Source of the DNA: Sphingomonas mollis
Lineage (GTDB): Bacteria; Pseudomonadota; Alphaproteobacteria; Sphingomonadales; Sphingomonadaceae
Length of the DNA: 64,000 nucleotides
Assembly: GCF_016427505.1 (NCBI RefSeq)
Contig: NZ_JAELXS010000003.1
Span: 62,001-126,000 of the forward strand
Direction: 5' to 3'
This document shows positions 24,872-35,559 of the stretch, piece by piece. The translations under genes were made by a program, and so were the position numbers. The notes beneath the pieces were generated by a model. It saw only the letters and a list, made by a program, of their open reading frames with translations, had not been told where the DNA came from and made no database searches. Position 1 is the stretch's first letter. Each line of letters begins with the position of its first letter.

Positions 24872-26173
24872 ATGAAGACGATGATGGCGGCCGCACTGGC
24901 CGGATTGGCGACCACCGCCGTTACAGCGCAGACGCCGGTACGGGTCACCTATATCCAGGCCGGCACGCTGCTCGATCGTCCCGGCGAGCGGCCACGCGGC
25001 AACAGCACTATCATCGTCCGCGACGGCAAGATCGCCGAAATCCGCGACGGCTTCGTCCCGGCAGAGGCCGGCGCGACGCTGGTCGACCTGCGCGATCGCT
25101 TCGTGTTGCCCGGCCTGATCGACATGCACGTCCATCTGCTCGGCATCGGCGGCGATCCGATGCGGTCGCGGCTGACCGCGCTCAACACCGAACTGGCCGA
25201 CGACATACTCTATGGCGCCGGCAACGCCCGTGCGACGCTTCGGGCCGGGTTCACCACCGTCCGCGATCTGGGCGGCGATCCACGTGGTATTCGGGCGCTG
25301 CGCGATGCGATCGATCGCGGCGATGTCGAGGGGCCGACGATCATCAACGCCGGCGCACCGATTTCGGTGACGGGCGGGCATGGCGATCCGACCAACGGCC
25401 TCGCCGAACCCTTCGCCCATGCGGTGGCGGCGACGATCGACAACACCTGCGACGGTGCTGACGATTGCCGCCGGGCGGTGCGCCGGCAGGTCGGGCTGGG
25501 CGCGCAGGTCATCAAGTTCACCGCGACCGGCGGCGTGCTGTCGAACGTGTCGGGCGGTCTCGGCCGCGCCTTCACGCCGGAGGAGATGCGGTCGATCGTC
25601 GACACCGCCCACGGCCTCGGCCGCAAGGTCGCCGCGCACAGCCATGCCGCCGACGGCACGAAGGCCGCGCTGACCGCCGGCGCCGATTCGATCGAACATG
25701 CCAGCTTCCTCGACGACGAGGCGGTTGCGCTGTTCAGGAAGACCGGCGCCTATCTGGTCCCGACCGAGATCGCCCCCGTCGCCGCGCTGGCCCAGGCCCG
25801 CGCCGGCGCGCTGCCCCCCGCGACGATCCCCAAGGCAGAGGCCGCCGCCGCGGCGATGGTGACCAGCCACCGCAAGGCATTTCAGGCGGGGGTGAAGTTC
25901 GCCTTCGGCACCGATAGCGGCGTCTCGAAGCACGGGCAAAATGCGCAGGAATTCGCGTTGCTGGTCGACAAGGTGGGGATGACCCCGGCGCAGGCGATCC
26001 GTACCGCGACGGTCGCGGCGGCCGATCTGCTCGGCCAGTCCGACCGGATCGGCACGCTGGCGCCGGGCAAGGCGGCGGACCTCATCGCCGTCACCGGATC
26101 GCCGCTGGACGATGTGACCCGGCTGGAAAAGGTGAACTTCGTGATGCACGGCGGGGTCGTCGTCGGCGACTGA
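24872..26173 (+). CDS. secreted amidohydrolase (prolidase-like)
   Basis: This is a 433-residue metal-dependent hydrolase. A signal peptide (MKTMMAAALAGLATTAVTAQ) is followed by the amidohydrolase pattern: PGLIDMHVHLL with the metal-binding HxH, GFTTVRDLGG, IKFTATGGVLSN with the likely carbamylated lysine, KVAAHSHA, SIEHASF and FGTDSGV with the last aspartate. Relatives act on Xaa-Pro dipeptides or related amides in the periplasm. A GGGAGAAG ribosome site precedes the ATG. Confidence 0.93.
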   Translation: MKTMMAAALAGLATTAVTAQTPVRVTYIQAGTLLDRPGERPRGNSTIIVRDGKIAEIRDGFVPAEAGATLVDLRDRFVLPGLIDMHVHLLGIGGDPMRSRLTALNTELADDILYGAGNARATLRAGFTTVRDLGGDPRGIRALRDAIDRGDVEGPTIINAGAPISVTGGHGDPTNGLAEPFAHAVAATIDNTCDGADDCRRAVRRQVGLGAQVIKFTATGGVLSNVSGGLGRAFTPEEMRSIVDTAHGLGRKVAAHSHAADGTKAALTAGADSIEHASFLDDEAVALFRKTGAYLVPTEIAPVAALAQARAGALPPATIPKAEAAAAAMVTSHRKAFQAGVKFAFGTDSGVSKHGQNAQEFALLVDKVGMTPAQAIRTATVAAADLLGQSDRIGTLAPGKAADLIAVTGSPLDDVTRLEKVNFVMHGGVVVGD

Positions 26174-26289
26174 TCCGGCAGGCCGTCGCAGAACCATTGA
26201 GCGAACGCCGCGAACCGCCTAGACGGCCGCCATATCCTTACTGAATCAACCCTGCCGCCCCGCACTTTGCGGGCCGCGCGGCGCATCAT

Positions 26290-26568
26290 ATGGACAAGAA
26301 CATGGCTGAAGAACGCGGCGAAGGCATGGGCGGCGGACACGTGGCGGCAGACGAACTGCGCCTGCTGATCGAGCGCGCCGAGCGACTGGAAGAAGAGAAG
26401 AAGGGCATCGCCGACGACATCAAGGATGTCTTTGCGGAAGCAAAAGGACGTGGATACGATGCCAAAACGATCAAAAAAGTAATGAGCATTCGTAAAAAGA
26501 AGAAAGAGGAATATCAGGAGGAAGAGGCTATTTTGGAAGTGTACATGCAAGCCTTGGGAATGATTTGA
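26290..26568 (+). CDS. gapR: nucleoid-associated protein GapR (DUF2312)
   Basis: A 92-residue protein with the DUF2312 core: [39 protein letters not shown], a basic helix [10 protein letters not shown] and [15 protein letters not shown]. GapR binds overtwisted DNA ahead of replication forks and RNA polymerase in alphaproteobacteria. The start may be ATG 26290 or the in-frame ATG 26302. Its stop directly abuts the stop of the convergent gene. Confidence 0.93.
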   Translation: MDKNMAEERGEGMGGGHVAADELRLLIERAERLEEEKKGIADDIKDVFAEAKGRGYDAKTIKKVMSIRKKKKEEYQEEEAILEVYMQALGMI

Positions 26569-27246
26569 TTAGTCGCTATTAGAAATTCTGGCCCTACTCT
26601 TTGTCCTGTCGCAATGCGTGTTGATAAGCGCGCATGCGACGGGGTCGCCTGCATCAAGCCTTTTCATGATTTCTGCCATATCAGTATTGTGTTGCAACAG
26701 TCGGGCATTCATCATCTCCATGATATATGTAGTGGTGGAAGCAATCCACTGGAACGAGGTTCTCACAGTTGAGAGGTCATGGATCGTGACAGTGAGATCG
26801 TCGAGTGATTTCGGATGAGTAACCCTGTTCCGAATCGCCATTGCCGTTTTCAGCGCGGCCCAGCCCGGTCCCCCAAAATCGACTGATAATTCCGTCGCAA
26901 GCGACTGTGCCTGCCTCGTTACTAACCGTAGCATTGCGGGAAGCGTGATGAACCGAACTTGTTCGAGCAACAGCCCTTGTTCCGTGACGGTGTAGGTCAT
27001 CTCACGAAGGGCAAGATTTGCCAGCGGTGTGAGTTCGTCAAGCGAAGCGGCGGTATCGCGGACATGCTCGCGACAGGTCCATACCAGACCTTCGATAGCA
27101 ACAAAAACGGAACGAATGACATTGCGCCGATTTGGCGCGTCTTTCTGCTGGTCGAGCGACGCATAGGCGCGGATGACATCGTCAGCGAGGATCGATGCGA
27201 AGCCATGATGGGTCGGTACCGGTATTGTCTCGCTGTTTTCTGCCAT
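26569..27246 (-). CDS. HEPN-like hypothetical protein
   Basis: About 225 residues, mostly helical. The segment AMAIRNRVTHPKSLDDLTV has the R-x4-H spacing (RNRVTH) of HEPN RNases and of HEPN-like structural proteins. The N-terminal half (RNVIRSVFVAIEGLVWTCREH) also resembles helical HEPN-fold proteins. No partner nucleotidyltransferase is adjacent. An alternative GTG start at 27276 adds ten residues. Lower G+C than its neighbours and lying between gapR and katE, it could be a transferred gene. Confidence 0.6.
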   Translation of the reverse strand: MAENSETIPVPTHHGFASILADDVIRAYASLDQQKDAPNRRNVIRSVFVAIEGLVWTCREHVRDTAASLDELTPLANLALREMTYTVTEQGLLLEQVRFITLPAMLRLVTRQAQSLATELSVDFGGPGWAALKTAMAIRNRVTHPKSLDDLTVTIHDLSTVRTSFQWIASTTTYIMEMMNARLLQHNTDMAEIMKRLDAGDPVACALINTHCDRTKSRARISNSD

Positions 27247-27324
27247 GTCCGTGACTTGCTCGCCCGTAGATTTCACGGGGCATTAAGATAGCACAATCTT
27301 CCCGTCTATCGTCATGACGACGCG

Positions 27325-27357
27325 CATCATCCGGGGCGGCAACCGCCCCGGATGATG
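27325..27357 (-). terminator. 15-bp perfect hairpin downstream of katE
   Basis: Arms 27325-27339 and 27343-27357 are exact inverted copies with a 3-nt loop, 11 bases past the katE stop. There is no T-tract, so it may be an RNA-end stabiliser more than a classical intrinsic terminator. Confidence 0.6.
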
Positions 27358-27367
27358 TCAGACGGGC

Positions 27368-29455
27368 TTACGCCAGCGTGCGAACGTTCGGCTCGCGGTC
27401 CCAGTACCGCTTCTTCGCCGCTTCGACGAAACCGTCCAGATCGGTCACCCCCTCGTCCGGTTCCACACCGGCCTTGTCGAGCAGCGGCTTGGCGGCGGCG
27501 TTATGGCCGATCGCCTTCAGATGCCCGAACGCGTCCATGACCCATTGAACGGCGGCGCCTTCCTTCACCAGCTTGGCGCATGCCTCCTTCGACAGGATCA
27601 CCGCGCAGGCATCGACCGTGACCGAAGGCTGGCCGAACAGCTGCGCATCCGCCTGAACGGCCGAACCGTCCGACAGCGGCACCTTGCCGACCTTGGGCGC
27701 GATCGTCAGCGGCGTGCCGCCGGCGGCCTTGACCGCGTCCTTCACCGCCTTCAGTTCACCGGCGTCGGTGCCATCGGCGAACAGGATACCGACCGTGCGG
27801 CCTTCCAGCGTGTGCTTCTCCAGCGGGCCGCGAATGATGCGAAGTGCCGGCGACAGGTCCATGTCGAGCACGGGGGCTGCGGTCTTCGACGCGGCCGGTA
27901 GGTCCATCGCGAGGCCATCGGCCACGCGCTGCGCCAGCGTCTCGTCCACGTTGCGCAGGTTCGCCATCATCGCCGTGCGGATATGCGGCAGCGATACCTT
28001 GGACAGTTCGAACACCAGCGCGGAAGCAAGATGCGCCTGCTCCGCCGGGTCGATCGACCGGAAGAACAATCGCGCCTGGCTGTAATGATCGGCGAAGCTC
28101 TCCGGCCGGATACGCAGCTTCTGGCCTTCCTCATCAGACGGGAAGGTCTTGTAACCCTTGTCCGGATCTTCCCGCGCGCCCGCTTCCTCGCCAGCCTTCG
28201 CCAGACTGTTGGGCTCGTAATTGGCGCGGCCCTTGGGCACCGCCATCTGCATATGGCCGTCACGCTGCTGGTTCATGAACGGACAGCCCGCCGCCTCGGC
28301 GCGGCCCTTGGCGGAATTGATCGGCAGTTGGTGAAAATTGACCGATCCGAGCCGCGACAATTGCGTGTCGGTGTAGCTGAACAACCGCCCCTGCAGCAGC
28401 GGATCGTTGGAGAAACCGATGCCCGGCACGACATGGCTCGGCACGAACGCCGCCTGCTCTGTCTCGGCAAAGAAATTGTCGGGATAGCGATCGAGGACCA
28501 TGCGGCCGACGATCTTCACCGGCAGGACTTCCTCCGGAATGATCTTGGTCGCGTCGAGTACGTCATAGGGCTGGCTGGCGGCAAATTCCTCGTCGAACAG
28601 CTGCAAGCCCAGCTCCCAGGTGGGGAAGTCGCCGCGATCGATGCTCTCGAACAGGTTGCGGCGCTGGAAATCGGGATCGGCGCCGGCGATCTTCACCGTC
28701 TCGTCCCAGATCGTCGAAGCCAGACCTGCCTTCGGCTTCCAGTGGAACTTCACGAAGGTCGATTTGCCTTCCTTGTTGATAAACCGGAACGTGTGGACGC
28801 CGAACCCCTCCATGTTGGCGAAAGTGCGCGGCAGGGTGCGGTCCGACATCGCCCACATGATCATGTGCGTCGATTCGGGCATCAGGCTGATGAAATCCCA
28901 GAACGTGTCATGCGCGGTTGCCGCCTGAGGATAGCCACGATCGGCCTCCATCTTGGCGGCGTGGATCAGGTCGGGGAACTTGATCGCGTCCTGGATGAAG
29001 AAAACGGGGATGTTGTTGCCGACGAGGTCCCAATTACCCTCGCGGGTATAGAACTTGACCGCAAAGCCACGCACGTCGCGCGGGGTGTCGACCGATCCGG
29101 CACCGCCTGCGACGGTGGAGAAGCGGGTGAACACCTCGGTGCGCTGGCCCTTCTTCTGGAACATGTCCGCGACGGTGATATCGGCGAGGCTCTCGGTGCA
29201 TTCGAAATAGCCATGTGCGGCCGAGCCGCGGGCATGGACGATACGCTCCGGAATACGCTCATGATCGAAATGGTTCATCTTCTCGCGGAAGACTTCGTCC
29301 TCGATCAGCACGGGGCCTCGCGCACCCGCCTTCAGCTGGTTCTGGTTGTCGCTGATCGGCGTGCCGTGATTGGTGGTCAGCACCGGATGGTCGGCATCCG
29401 TCACCTGATGCGTTTCGCCACCGTTGCCGGGGTTGAGTTCGATCGTGTCGCTCAT
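27368..29455 (-). CDS. katE: large-subunit catalase (HPII type)
   Basis: A 695-residue catalase degrading hydrogen peroxide. The catalytic histidine region is [14 protein letters not shown], the asparagine region is [20 protein letters not shown], and the haem-ligand tyrosine is in [14 protein letters not shown]. The C-terminal ~150 residues form the extra flavodoxin-like domain typical of HPII ([20 protein letters not shown]). The start at [11 protein letters not shown] has GAAGGA at good distance; the upstream 14 codons are cysteine- and arginine-rich and unlikely. Confidence 0.97.
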   Translation of the reverse strand: MSDTIELNPGNGGETHQVTDADHPVLTTNHGTPISDNQNQLKAGARGPVLIEDEVFREKMNHFDHERIPERIVHARGSAAHGYFECTESLADITVADMFQKKGQRTEVFTRFSTVAGGAGSVDTPRDVRGFAVKFYTREGNWDLVGNNIPVFFIQDAIKFPDLIHAAKMEADRGYPQAATAHDTFWDFISLMPESTHMIMWAMSDRTLPRTFANMEGFGVHTFRFINKEGKSTFVKFHWKPKAGLASTIWDETVKIAGADPDFQRRNLFESIDRGDFPTWELGLQLFDEEFAASQPYDVLDATKIIPEEVLPVKIVGRMVLDRYPDNFFAETEQAAFVPSHVVPGIGFSNDPLLQGRLFSYTDTQLSRLGSVNFHQLPINSAKGRAEAAGCPFMNQQRDGHMQMAVPKGRANYEPNSLAKAGEEAGAREDPDKGYKTFPSDEEGQKLRIRPESFADHYSQARLFFRSIDPAEQAHLASALVFELSKVSLPHIRTAMMANLRNVDETLAQRVADGLAMDLPAASKTAAPVLDMDLSPALRIIRGPLEKHTLEGRTVGILFADGTDAGELKAVKDAVKAAGGTPLTIAPKVGKVPLSDGSAVQADAQLFGQPSVTVDACAVILSKEACAKLVKEGAAVQWVMDAFGHLKAIGHNAAAKPLLDKAGVEPDEGVTDLDGFVEAAKKRYWDREPNVRTLA

Positions 29456-29535
29456 GGGTAGTCCTTCGATGCAGGTATCCCTGCGACAACGAAGCACTCC
29501 CGCGGATAGGTCCGCTTAAATCACCTTGCCTTGTA

Positions 29536-30993
29536 TCAAGCAGCCTCCGCCGGCTCCGTCGTCCAGCCGAGGTGGGGAATGGTGATCGACCGCTTCCCCG
29601 ACAGGTCGATGCGGGTCACGAACAGCTCGCGGCTTTCGATATAACCAATCAGTCGGCGGACGCGACCAAGCGAGCTGGTGCCATAGGTGTGCGCCAGTTC
29701 GGTGTCGGACGGGCAGGGGCGTGCTTCCTTGGCCGCGCGGGCGACCAGCAGGAACGCGCCCATCATGTCGTCGGGCAGCGTGCCGGCCAGCGCCAGCGCC
29801 TCCGCCCATTCCTCGTCATGCACGTCGAAGATACCGGCGCGGGCACAACTGAGCCGACGGGTGAAACCGGGCAAGTCGAGCGGCGGTCTGGCGAGGCCGG
29901 CCATCCGGCACCGCACCTGAAAATCCTGAAACAGGACGGACGGCGGGCGGAGCGCCGCGTCCGCATCGGCGACGATGGCGCGCAGCGTGTCGGCATAGAT
30001 CGCCTCCACCTCGTCCGCGTCCTTCGCCGGGGCGGGGGCCATCGGCGCGGGCGCGGGACGGCCGATATCGGCGACCAGCTCGTCGGCGGGGACGAGACGG
30101 GGGCGGGCTTCGAACGTCATCGGCAGCATCGGCGCCTCGACCACCGGTTCGGCGAGCATGTCGGCCAAGTCATATGCCTTGGCGGCGGGCAGGGGCGTCA
30201 GCTTGGGGCTGCCCGATCGCGCCGAGGTGTCGACGGTGCCGATCCTGACCGAGATCGGCCGCCGCGACACCGCTGGCCCCAGCGCCATGAAGGTGCCGCG
30301 CGGGAGATCGCGAATCGCCTCCGCCTGACGCCGCTCCATGCCCAGCAGATCGGCGGCGCGCGCCATGTCGATGTCGAGAAAGGTGCGACCCATCAGGAAG
30401 TTCGATGCTTCCGCCGCGACGTTCTTGGCCAGTTTCGCCAGCCGCTGAGTCGCGATCACGCCGGCCAGACCACGTTTGCGCCCGCGGCACATCAGGTTGG
30501 TCATCGCCGACAGCGACGCACGGCGGACATCCTCCGCCACCTCACCGCCGGTGGTGGGAGCGAACAATTGCGCCTCGTCCACCACCACCAGCGCGGGATA
30601 CCAGTGTTCGCGCGGGGCATCGAACAGCGCCATCAGGAACGCGGCGGCGCAGCGCATCTGGCCCTCCGCCTCCAGCCCCTCGAGGCTGAGAACGACGGAG
30701 GCACGGTGTTCACGAATGCGGGTCGCGAATCGGGCGACTTCGGGGATCGAATAATCCGCCGCCTCGATCACGACATGGCCGTATGCTGGGCCGAGCGTGA
30801 CGAAATCGCCTTCTGGATCGATGATGACCTGTTGCACCTGACCGGCGGATTTTTCGAGCAGGCGGCGCAGCAGATGCGACTTTCCCGACCCCGAATTGCC
30901 CTGCACCAGCAGGCGGGTCGCGAGCAATTCCTCCAGGTCCATGCCGACCGCGCCGCCGCGGTCGTCCAATCCCATATCCACGCTGACTGTCAT
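29536..30993 (-). CDS. HerA-like ATP-binding protein (DUF87)
   Basis: A ~485-residue P-loop ATPase with Walker [14 protein letters not shown], Walker [12 protein letters not shown] and the FtsK/HerA-type [14 protein letters not shown]. The C-terminal part (~residues 330-480) looks like a helical DNA-binding region ([18 protein letters not shown]). Such proteins act on DNA, but no NurA nuclease is adjacent. It is divergent from yebC. The start [13 protein letters not shown] is chosen over codons further upstream. Confidence 0.85.
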   Translation of the reverse strand: MTVSVDMGLDDRGGAVGMDLEELLATRLLVQGNSGSGKSHLLRRLLEKSAGQVQQVIIDPEGDFVTLGPAYGHVVIEAADYSIPEVARFATRIREHRASVVLSLEGLEAEGQMRCAAAFLMALFDAPREHWYPALVVVDEAQLFAPTTGGEVAEDVRRASLSAMTNLMCRGRKRGLAGVIATQRLAKLAKNVAAEASNFLMGRTFLDIDMARAADLLGMERRQAEAIRDLPRGTFMALGPAVSRRPISVRIGTVDTSARSGSPKLTPLPAAKAYDLADMLAEPVVEAPMLPMTFEARPRLVPADELVADIGRPAPAPMAPAPAKDADEVEAIYADTLRAIVADADAALRPPSVLFQDFQVRCRMAGLARPPLDLPGFTRRLSCARAGIFDVHDEEWAEALALAGTLPDDMMGAFLLVARAAKEARPCPSDTELAHTYGTSSLGRVRRLIGYIESRELFVTRIDLSGKRSITIPHLGWTTEPAEAA

Positions 30994-31078
30994 GATCGCG
31001 CCCATTTGGCCCAAGGGCGGCATTGGCGAAAGCCCCTATCGGGCGCTAAGGGCTTCGCAACCATTCCAAGAGGCACCG

Positions 31079-31825
31079 ATGGCAGGCCATTCCAAGTTCA
31101 AGAACATCATGCACCGCAAGGGTGCACAGGATAAGAAGCGCAGCTCGCTTTTCTCCAAGCTGAGCCGCGAGATCACGGTGGCGGCCAAGATGGGCCTGCC
31201 CGATCCCGACATGAACCCGCGCCTGCGCGCGGCGGTGGCGGCGGCCAAGGCCGCGTCGCTGCCCAAGGACAATATCCAGCGCTCGATCGACAAGGCGAGC
31301 CGCGGCGATGCCGAGAATTACGAGGAAATCCGCTACGAGGGCTTCGGCCCCGGCGGCGTGTCGCTCATCATCGAGGCGCTGACCGACAACCGCAACCGCA
31401 CCGCGACCAACGTCCGCACCGCGGTGGCGAAGAACGGCGGCAATCTCGGTGCCAGCGGCTCGGTGAGCCATGCGTTCGACCGCATGGGTCTCATCAATTA
31501 TCCCGTCAGCGCCGGCGATGCCGAGAAGGTGTTCGAGGCGGCACTGGAAGCCGGCGCCGAGGATGTTTCCTCGTCCGAGGACGGCCATGAAATCTGGACC
31601 GCGCAGGGCGACCTGCACGAAGTCGCCAAGGCGCTGGAGCCGGTGCTGGGCGAGGCCGAGGGCGCCAAGCTGGCATGGCGCCCGCAGACGATGGTCGATG
31701 TGAACGAGGACGATGCCGCGACGCTGTTCAAGCTGATCGACGTGCTGGACGACGATGACGACGTGCAGACGGTGTGGGGCAATTACGAGGTGTCCGACGA
31801 GGTAATGGAGAAGATGGGCGGATGA
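31079..31825 (+). CDS. yebC: YebC/PmpR family translational/transcription factor
   Basis: A 248-residue protein beginning [20 protein letters not shown] with AAGAGG before the ATG. The middle carries [20 protein letters not shown] and [20 protein letters not shown]. YebC proteins help ribosomes through difficult proline stretches and/or bind DNA. It is encoded upstream of ruvC as in many proteobacteria. Confidence 0.96.
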   Translation: MAGHSKFKNIMHRKGAQDKKRSSLFSKLSREITVAAKMGLPDPDMNPRLRAAVAAAKAASLPKDNIQRSIDKASRGDAENYEEIRYEGFGPGGVSLIIEALTDNRNRTATNVRTAVAKNGGNLGASGSVSHAFDRMGLINYPVSAGDAEKVFEAALEAGAEDVSSSEDGHEIWTAQGDLHEVAKALEPVLGEAEGAKLAWRPQTMVDVNEDDAATLFKLIDVLDDDDDVQTVWGNYEVSDEVMEKMGG

Positions 31826-31851
31826 TGGCGGGGGAGGCAGCTTTGCCTGTC

Positions 31852-32008
31852 CCCCTCCCGCTTGCGGGAGGGGTTAGGGAAGGGCTTGTCCTCCCGCGCC
31901 TCGGTTGTGGACAGACCCTCCCCCGACCCAGTTTGGGATCGACTGCGCCCCCGGCCCAGTCTGAACAGCGCGGGGCGCTGTTCACCCCAAACTCGCAAGC
32001 GGGAGGGG
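31852..32008. repeat. compound inverted repeat between yebC and ruvC
   Basis: A 10-bp hairpin CCCCTCCCGC-TT-GCGGGAGGGG (31852-31873) has a matching inverted arm at 31994-32008 in front of ruvC. Between them lies a 9-bp perfect hairpin GAACAGCGC-GGG-GCGCTGTTC (31963-31983). It is a sphingomonad-type intergenic repeat unit. Confidence 0.7.
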
Positions 32009-32018
32009 AGAGGAAGGC

Positions 32019-32525
32019 ATGATTATCCTCGGCCTCGACCCCGGTCTCGGCACCACCGGCTGGGGCGTGATCCGCGCCGATGGCAACAGGTTGAGCCACG
32101 TCGCCAACGGCCAGATCAAGACAGAGCCATCGATGCTGCTTCCCCGTCGCCTGTCGAACCTGTTCGAGGCGCTGGGTCAGGTGATCCGCGCCGAACGCCC
32201 CGACAGCGCGGCGGTGGAGGAAGTGCTGGGCAATTCCAACGCGCAGTCGACACTGAAGCTGGGGCAGGCGCGCGGCGTCGTGCTGCTCGCGGCGGCGACG
32301 GCGGGGCTGCATATCGGCGAATATCACCCGTCGACCGTCAAGAAGGCGGTGGTCGGCACCGGCGGTGCGGAGAAGCGGCAGATTCAGGCGATGATGGCGG
32401 TGTTGTTGCCGGGGGCAAAGCTGGCCGGGCCGGATGCGGCGGATGCGCTGGCGGTGGCGATCACCCATGCGCACCATCTTGCCAGTGCCGAGGGCCTCGC
32501 TCGCCGTGCGAGGGTGATGGCATGA
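32019..32525 (+). CDS. ruvC: Holliday junction resolvase
   Basis: A 168-residue resolvase with acidic catalytic residues in [27 protein letters not shown] and [15 protein letters not shown]. It cuts four-way junctions held by RuvAB. The stop overlaps the ruvA start by 4 bases. Confidence 0.97.
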   Translation: MIILGLDPGLGTTGWGVIRADGNRLSHVANGQIKTEPSMLLPRRLSNLFEALGQVIRAERPDSAAVEEVLGNSNAQSTLKLGQARGVVLLAAATAGLHIGEYHPSTVKKAVVGTGGAEKRQIQAMMAVLLPGAKLAGPDAADALAVAITHAHHLASAEGLARRARVMA

Positions 32526-33118
32526 TCGCGCATCTGAAGGGCCGGCTCGATTCGACCGGCGTCGACCATGCGGTGATCGATGTCGGCGGCGTCGGCTATC
32601 TGGTCGGCGCGTCCGCCCGCACGCTGGCGGCGATCGGGCCGGTGGGTGAGGCGGCGACGCTGTTCACCGAGATGCTGGTCGCGGAGGACTTCATCCGGCT
32701 GGTCGGCTTCGCCAATGCCGCCGAGCGCGACTGGTTCCGGTTGCTGACCGGCGTGCAGGGCGTCGGCGCGCGGGTGGCGCTGGCGATCCTGTCGGCGCTG
32801 GAGCCGAACGAGCTGGCCCGCGCGATCGCGTCGCAGGACAAGGCGATGGTGGCCCGCGCCAACGGCGTCGGGCCCAAACTGGCCGAACGCATCGTGCGTG
32901 AACTGAAGGACAAGGTCGGCGCGGTGCCGCTGGGGCCGGGTGCGGTCGCTCAGGCGATGCCCGTGGGCGCGAGTGCGGATGCGGTGTCGGCGCTGCTCAA
33001 TCTGGGCTTCCGCCCCGCCGAGGCGGCGACGGCGGTCGCGGCGGCGGAGGAGGAACTGGGCGATACCGCCAGCCTCGACGCGCTGGTCCGGCTGGCGCTG
33101 CGCAAGGCGTCGCGATAG
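32522..33118 (+). CDS. ruvA: Holliday junction branch-migration protein RuvA
   Basis: A 198-residue protein. The N-terminal OB fold [20 protein letters not shown] is followed by the helix-hairpin-helix [16 protein letters not shown] and [17 protein letters not shown]. The C-terminal RuvB-binding domain is [16 protein letters not shown]. The start is the ATG overlapping the ruvC end; the frame is open far upstream but that is repeat DNA. Confidence 0.97.
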   Translation: MIAHLKGRLDSTGVDHAVIDVGGVGYLVGASARTLAAIGPVGEAATLFTEMLVAEDFIRLVGFANAAERDWFRLLTGVQGVGARVALAILSALEPNELARAIASQDKAMVARANGVGPKLAERIVRELKDKVGAVPLGPGAVAQAMPVGASADAVSALLNLGFRPAEAATAVAAAEEELGDTASLDALVRLALRKASR

Positions 33119-33147
33119 CGTCATCCGCACATGCAAAGGGCCCGGCC

Positions 33148-33876
33148 ATGACGACGATCGCGGTGTACAGTCTGAAGGGCGGCGTGGGGAAGACGACGCT
33201 GGCGGTTAACCTGGCCTGGGCGGCAGCGACCCTGTCGTCCCGGCGGACCTTATTGTGGGATCTCGATGCGCAGGCAGCGGCGAGTTGGGTGATGGGCGTC
33301 GATGGGCCGGGCCGGGTCGAGGCGCAGGCGGCGATCATGAAGGATGCCGATCCCGACAAGCTGATCCGCGCGACGGCCGTGGATCGCCTGTCGTTGCTGC
33401 CGGCCGATGCCTCCCTCCGGCATCTCGACCGCCTGTTTCACGATCTCGACAAGAAGAAGCGGCTGGCGAAGCTGGCCGACGGCTTCGCGCGCGACTTCGA
33501 CCGGATCGTGGTCGACTGCCCGCCGGGGCTGACGGACACGTCGGACCAGATACTGCGCGCCGCCGATCTGGTGGTGGTGCCGGTGATTCCCGCGCCGCTC
33601 GCCAGACGCGCGTTCGAGACGGTGGCGGCGCATGTCTCGGCCCGCAAAGGGGCGGGAACGCCCTTGATGCCTGTCTTCACGATGGTCGATCGCCGCCGCG
33701 CGCTGCATCAGGCGGCGCTGGCCGAGCATCCCGACTGGCCCGTCATTCCGATGGCCAGCGCCATCGAGGCGATGACCTCCGCCCGTGCCCCGGTCGGCGC
33801 CTATGCGCCGAGGTCGCCGGGAGCGAAGGCGATCGGGGAATTGTGGCGGGCGGTGGAGAGGGCGCTGGCGCGGTAG
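33148..33876 (+). CDS. ParA-family ATPase
   Basis: A 242-residue deviant-Walker ATPase with IAVYSLKGGVGKTTLAVNLA, then WDLDAQAAAS, and IVVDCPPGLTDTSDQILRAA. There is no ParB partner and no HTH, so a chromosome or plasmid partition role is unlikely. Orphan ParA-like proteins position other cell components. It lies between ruvA and ruvB and is probably co-transcribed with them. Confidence 0.9.
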   Translation: MTTIAVYSLKGGVGKTTLAVNLAWAAATLSSRRTLLWDLDAQAAASWVMGVDGPGRVEAQAAIMKDADPDKLIRATAVDRLSLLPADASLRHLDRLFHDLDKKKRLAKLADGFARDFDRIVVDCPPGLTDTSDQILRAADLVVVPVIPAPLARRAFETVAAHVSARKGAGTPLMPVFTMVDRRRALHQAALAEHPDWPVIPMASAIEAMTSARAPVGAYAPRSPGAKAIGELWRAVERALAR

Positions 33877-33937
33877 GCGCATTGCCCGACGTCCGACGCG
33901 CTCTATATTCCGGCGGCACAGAGCGGGGGTGGGGCGA

Positions 33938-34408
33938 ATGACGGCGGCAATGGTGTTTCTGATGTGCTGGGCAGCCTTGACGGTGGCCAGTGATACGCCG
34001 ATCGGTCGTTTTCTGACCCGTGTCATGGTTGAGCTGCCGGCCGTTGCCGCCAATCGCCTCACCCGGGGTAACATCGTGCTGGCGATGATCGTCTTCATGC
34101 TGGTCGTTCTTCATCTGCACGCTGGCGACGGCGATCCGGTTCGCATGGTGAGCCTGATGGCGCCGGACGTTGCCGTATGGCTGACCAGTTTCGAGATTAG
34201 TGCCCTTGTCGAAGCCTCGGCCGCGTTTGCTGCGGCATGGACGGCGATGCGGCGGGGAAGTGTGTCGAATATCCTTTCGGTCCTGTCCCACCGCCTTGGG
34301 CAGCGTTCCACAAAGAATAATAAGCGCGCGCGTCGCGGTCAGCGCCCATCCGGGCTGCCTGCCGCGAATGATGACGAAGACGGGGCCGGATTCGCGCTAG
34401 CTTGCTAA
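33938..34408 (+). CDS. small membrane protein, hypothetical
   Basis: About 156 residues with membrane segments near the N-terminus (MTAAMVFLMCWAALTVAS), at NIVLAMIVFMLVVLHLHAG and around ALVEASAAFAAAW, and a basic tail KNNKRARRGQRPS. GGGGTGGGG precedes the ATG. No family recognised. It sits between the ParA-like gene and ruvB. Confidence 0.65.
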   Translation: MTAAMVFLMCWAALTVASDTPIGRFLTRVMVELPAVAANRLTRGNIVLAMIVFMLVVLHLHAGDGDPVRMVSLMAPDVAVWLTSFEISALVEASAAFAAAWTAMRRGSVSNILSVLSHRLGQRSTKNNKRARRGQRPSGLPAANDDEDGAGFALAC

Positions 34409-34485
34409 GCCGCCTGTTGTCGTAGCGGTGACCATCAACCATCCGCTCTCGACTTGCCCGCCCCGCTGCCGCTACGGAACGTATC

Positions 34486-35505
34486 GTGACCGACGACCGC
34501 TTCATGACCGCGCAAAAGCGCCCCGAGGATGTCGATGCCGCGCTCCGCCCCAAGAGCCTCGACGATTTCGTCGGGCAGAAGGCCGCGCGGGAGAATCTGC
34601 GCATCTTCATTCAGGCGGCGAAACAGCGGGGCGATGCGCTGGACCATGTGCTGTTCTTCGGTCCGCCCGGCCTCGGCAAGACCACGCTGGCGCAGATCAT
34701 CGCGCGCGAGATGGGGGTGGGGTTCCGTGCCACGTCCGGTCCGGTCATCGCCAAGTCGGGCGATCTGGCGGCGCTGTTGACCAATCTGGAGGACGGCGAC
34801 GTCCTGTTCATCGATGAAATCCACCGCCTGCAACCGGCGGTGGAGGAAGTGCTGTATCCGGCGATGGAGGACCGCGCGCTCGACCTGATGATCGGCGAGG
34901 GGCCGTCGGCGCGATCGGTGCGGATCGACCTGCCGCGCTTCACGCTGGTCGGTGCGACGACGCGGCAGGGGTTGTTGACGACGCCGCTACGCGATCGCTT
35001 CGGCATCCCGGTGCGACTGCAATTCTACACGGTCGAGGAACTGACGCGGGTGGTGACGCGCGCCGCCGGCCTGCTCGGCCTCGCCATCGCGCCCGATGGT
35101 GCCACTGAAGTCGCGCGCCGCGCGCGGGGGACGCCACGGATCGCCGGGCGCCTGTTGCGTCGCGTGCGCGATTTCGCAGACGTGGCGGGGGAGCCGATCG
35201 TGGACAAGCGCAGCGCCGATGCCGCGCTGACCCGGCTGGAGGTCGACTCGCTGGGGCTGGATGCGATGGACCGACGCTACCTGCACATGATCGCCGACAT
35301 CTATCGCGGCGGCCCGGTGGGGGTGGAGACGCTGGCGGCGGGTCTGTCGGAACCGCGCGATACGATCGAGGAGGTGATCGAACCCTATCTGATCCAGCTC
35401 GGTCTCGTAGCGCGAACGGCGCGGGGGCGGGTACTGAACGCGGGCGGCTGGAAACATCTGGGACTTAATCCGCCGGTCGGCACCGAGGGTGGATTGTTCG
35501 ACTGA
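34486..35505 (+). CDS. ruvB: Holliday junction branch-migration ATPase RuvB
   Basis: A 339-residue AAA+ motor with [18 protein letters not shown], Walker [13 protein letters not shown], Walker [11 protein letters not shown], the sensor [18 protein letters not shown] and a C-terminal winged helix ending in HLGLNPP. GTG start. It drives branch migration with RuvA. Confidence 0.98.
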   Translation: MTDDRFMTAQKRPEDVDAALRPKSLDDFVGQKAARENLRIFIQAAKQRGDALDHVLFFGPPGLGKTTLAQIIAREMGVGFRATSGPVIAKSGDLAALLTNLEDGDVLFIDEIHRLQPAVEEVLYPAMEDRALDLMIGEGPSARSVRIDLPRFTLVGATTRQGLLTTPLRDRFGIPVRLQFYTVEELTRVVTRAAGLLGLAIAPDGATEVARRARGTPRIAGRLLRRVRDFADVAGEPIVDKRSADAALTRLEVDSLGLDAMDRRYLHMIADIYRGGPVGVETLAAGLSEPRDTIEEVIEPYLIQLGLVARTARGRVLNAGGWKHLGLNPPVGTEGGLFD

Positions 35506-35527
35506 TCCGTAACGGCCCGGTAACGGC

Positions 35528-35553
35528 GTCGTGGGCCGTTGCCGGCCCACGAC
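35528..35553. terminator. bidirectional hairpin between ruvB and csbD
   Basis: An 11-bp perfect stem (35528-35538 with 35543-35553) with a 4-nt loop lies between two convergent genes. It lacks T-tracts but its position suits termination for both. Confidence 0.6.
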
Positions 35554-35559
35554 GAACGA

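Noticed and set aside
33148..33876. ParA as part of a ParABS partition system
   Set aside because: No ParB gene or parS-like inverted repeats were seen nearby, and the context is the ruv cluster.
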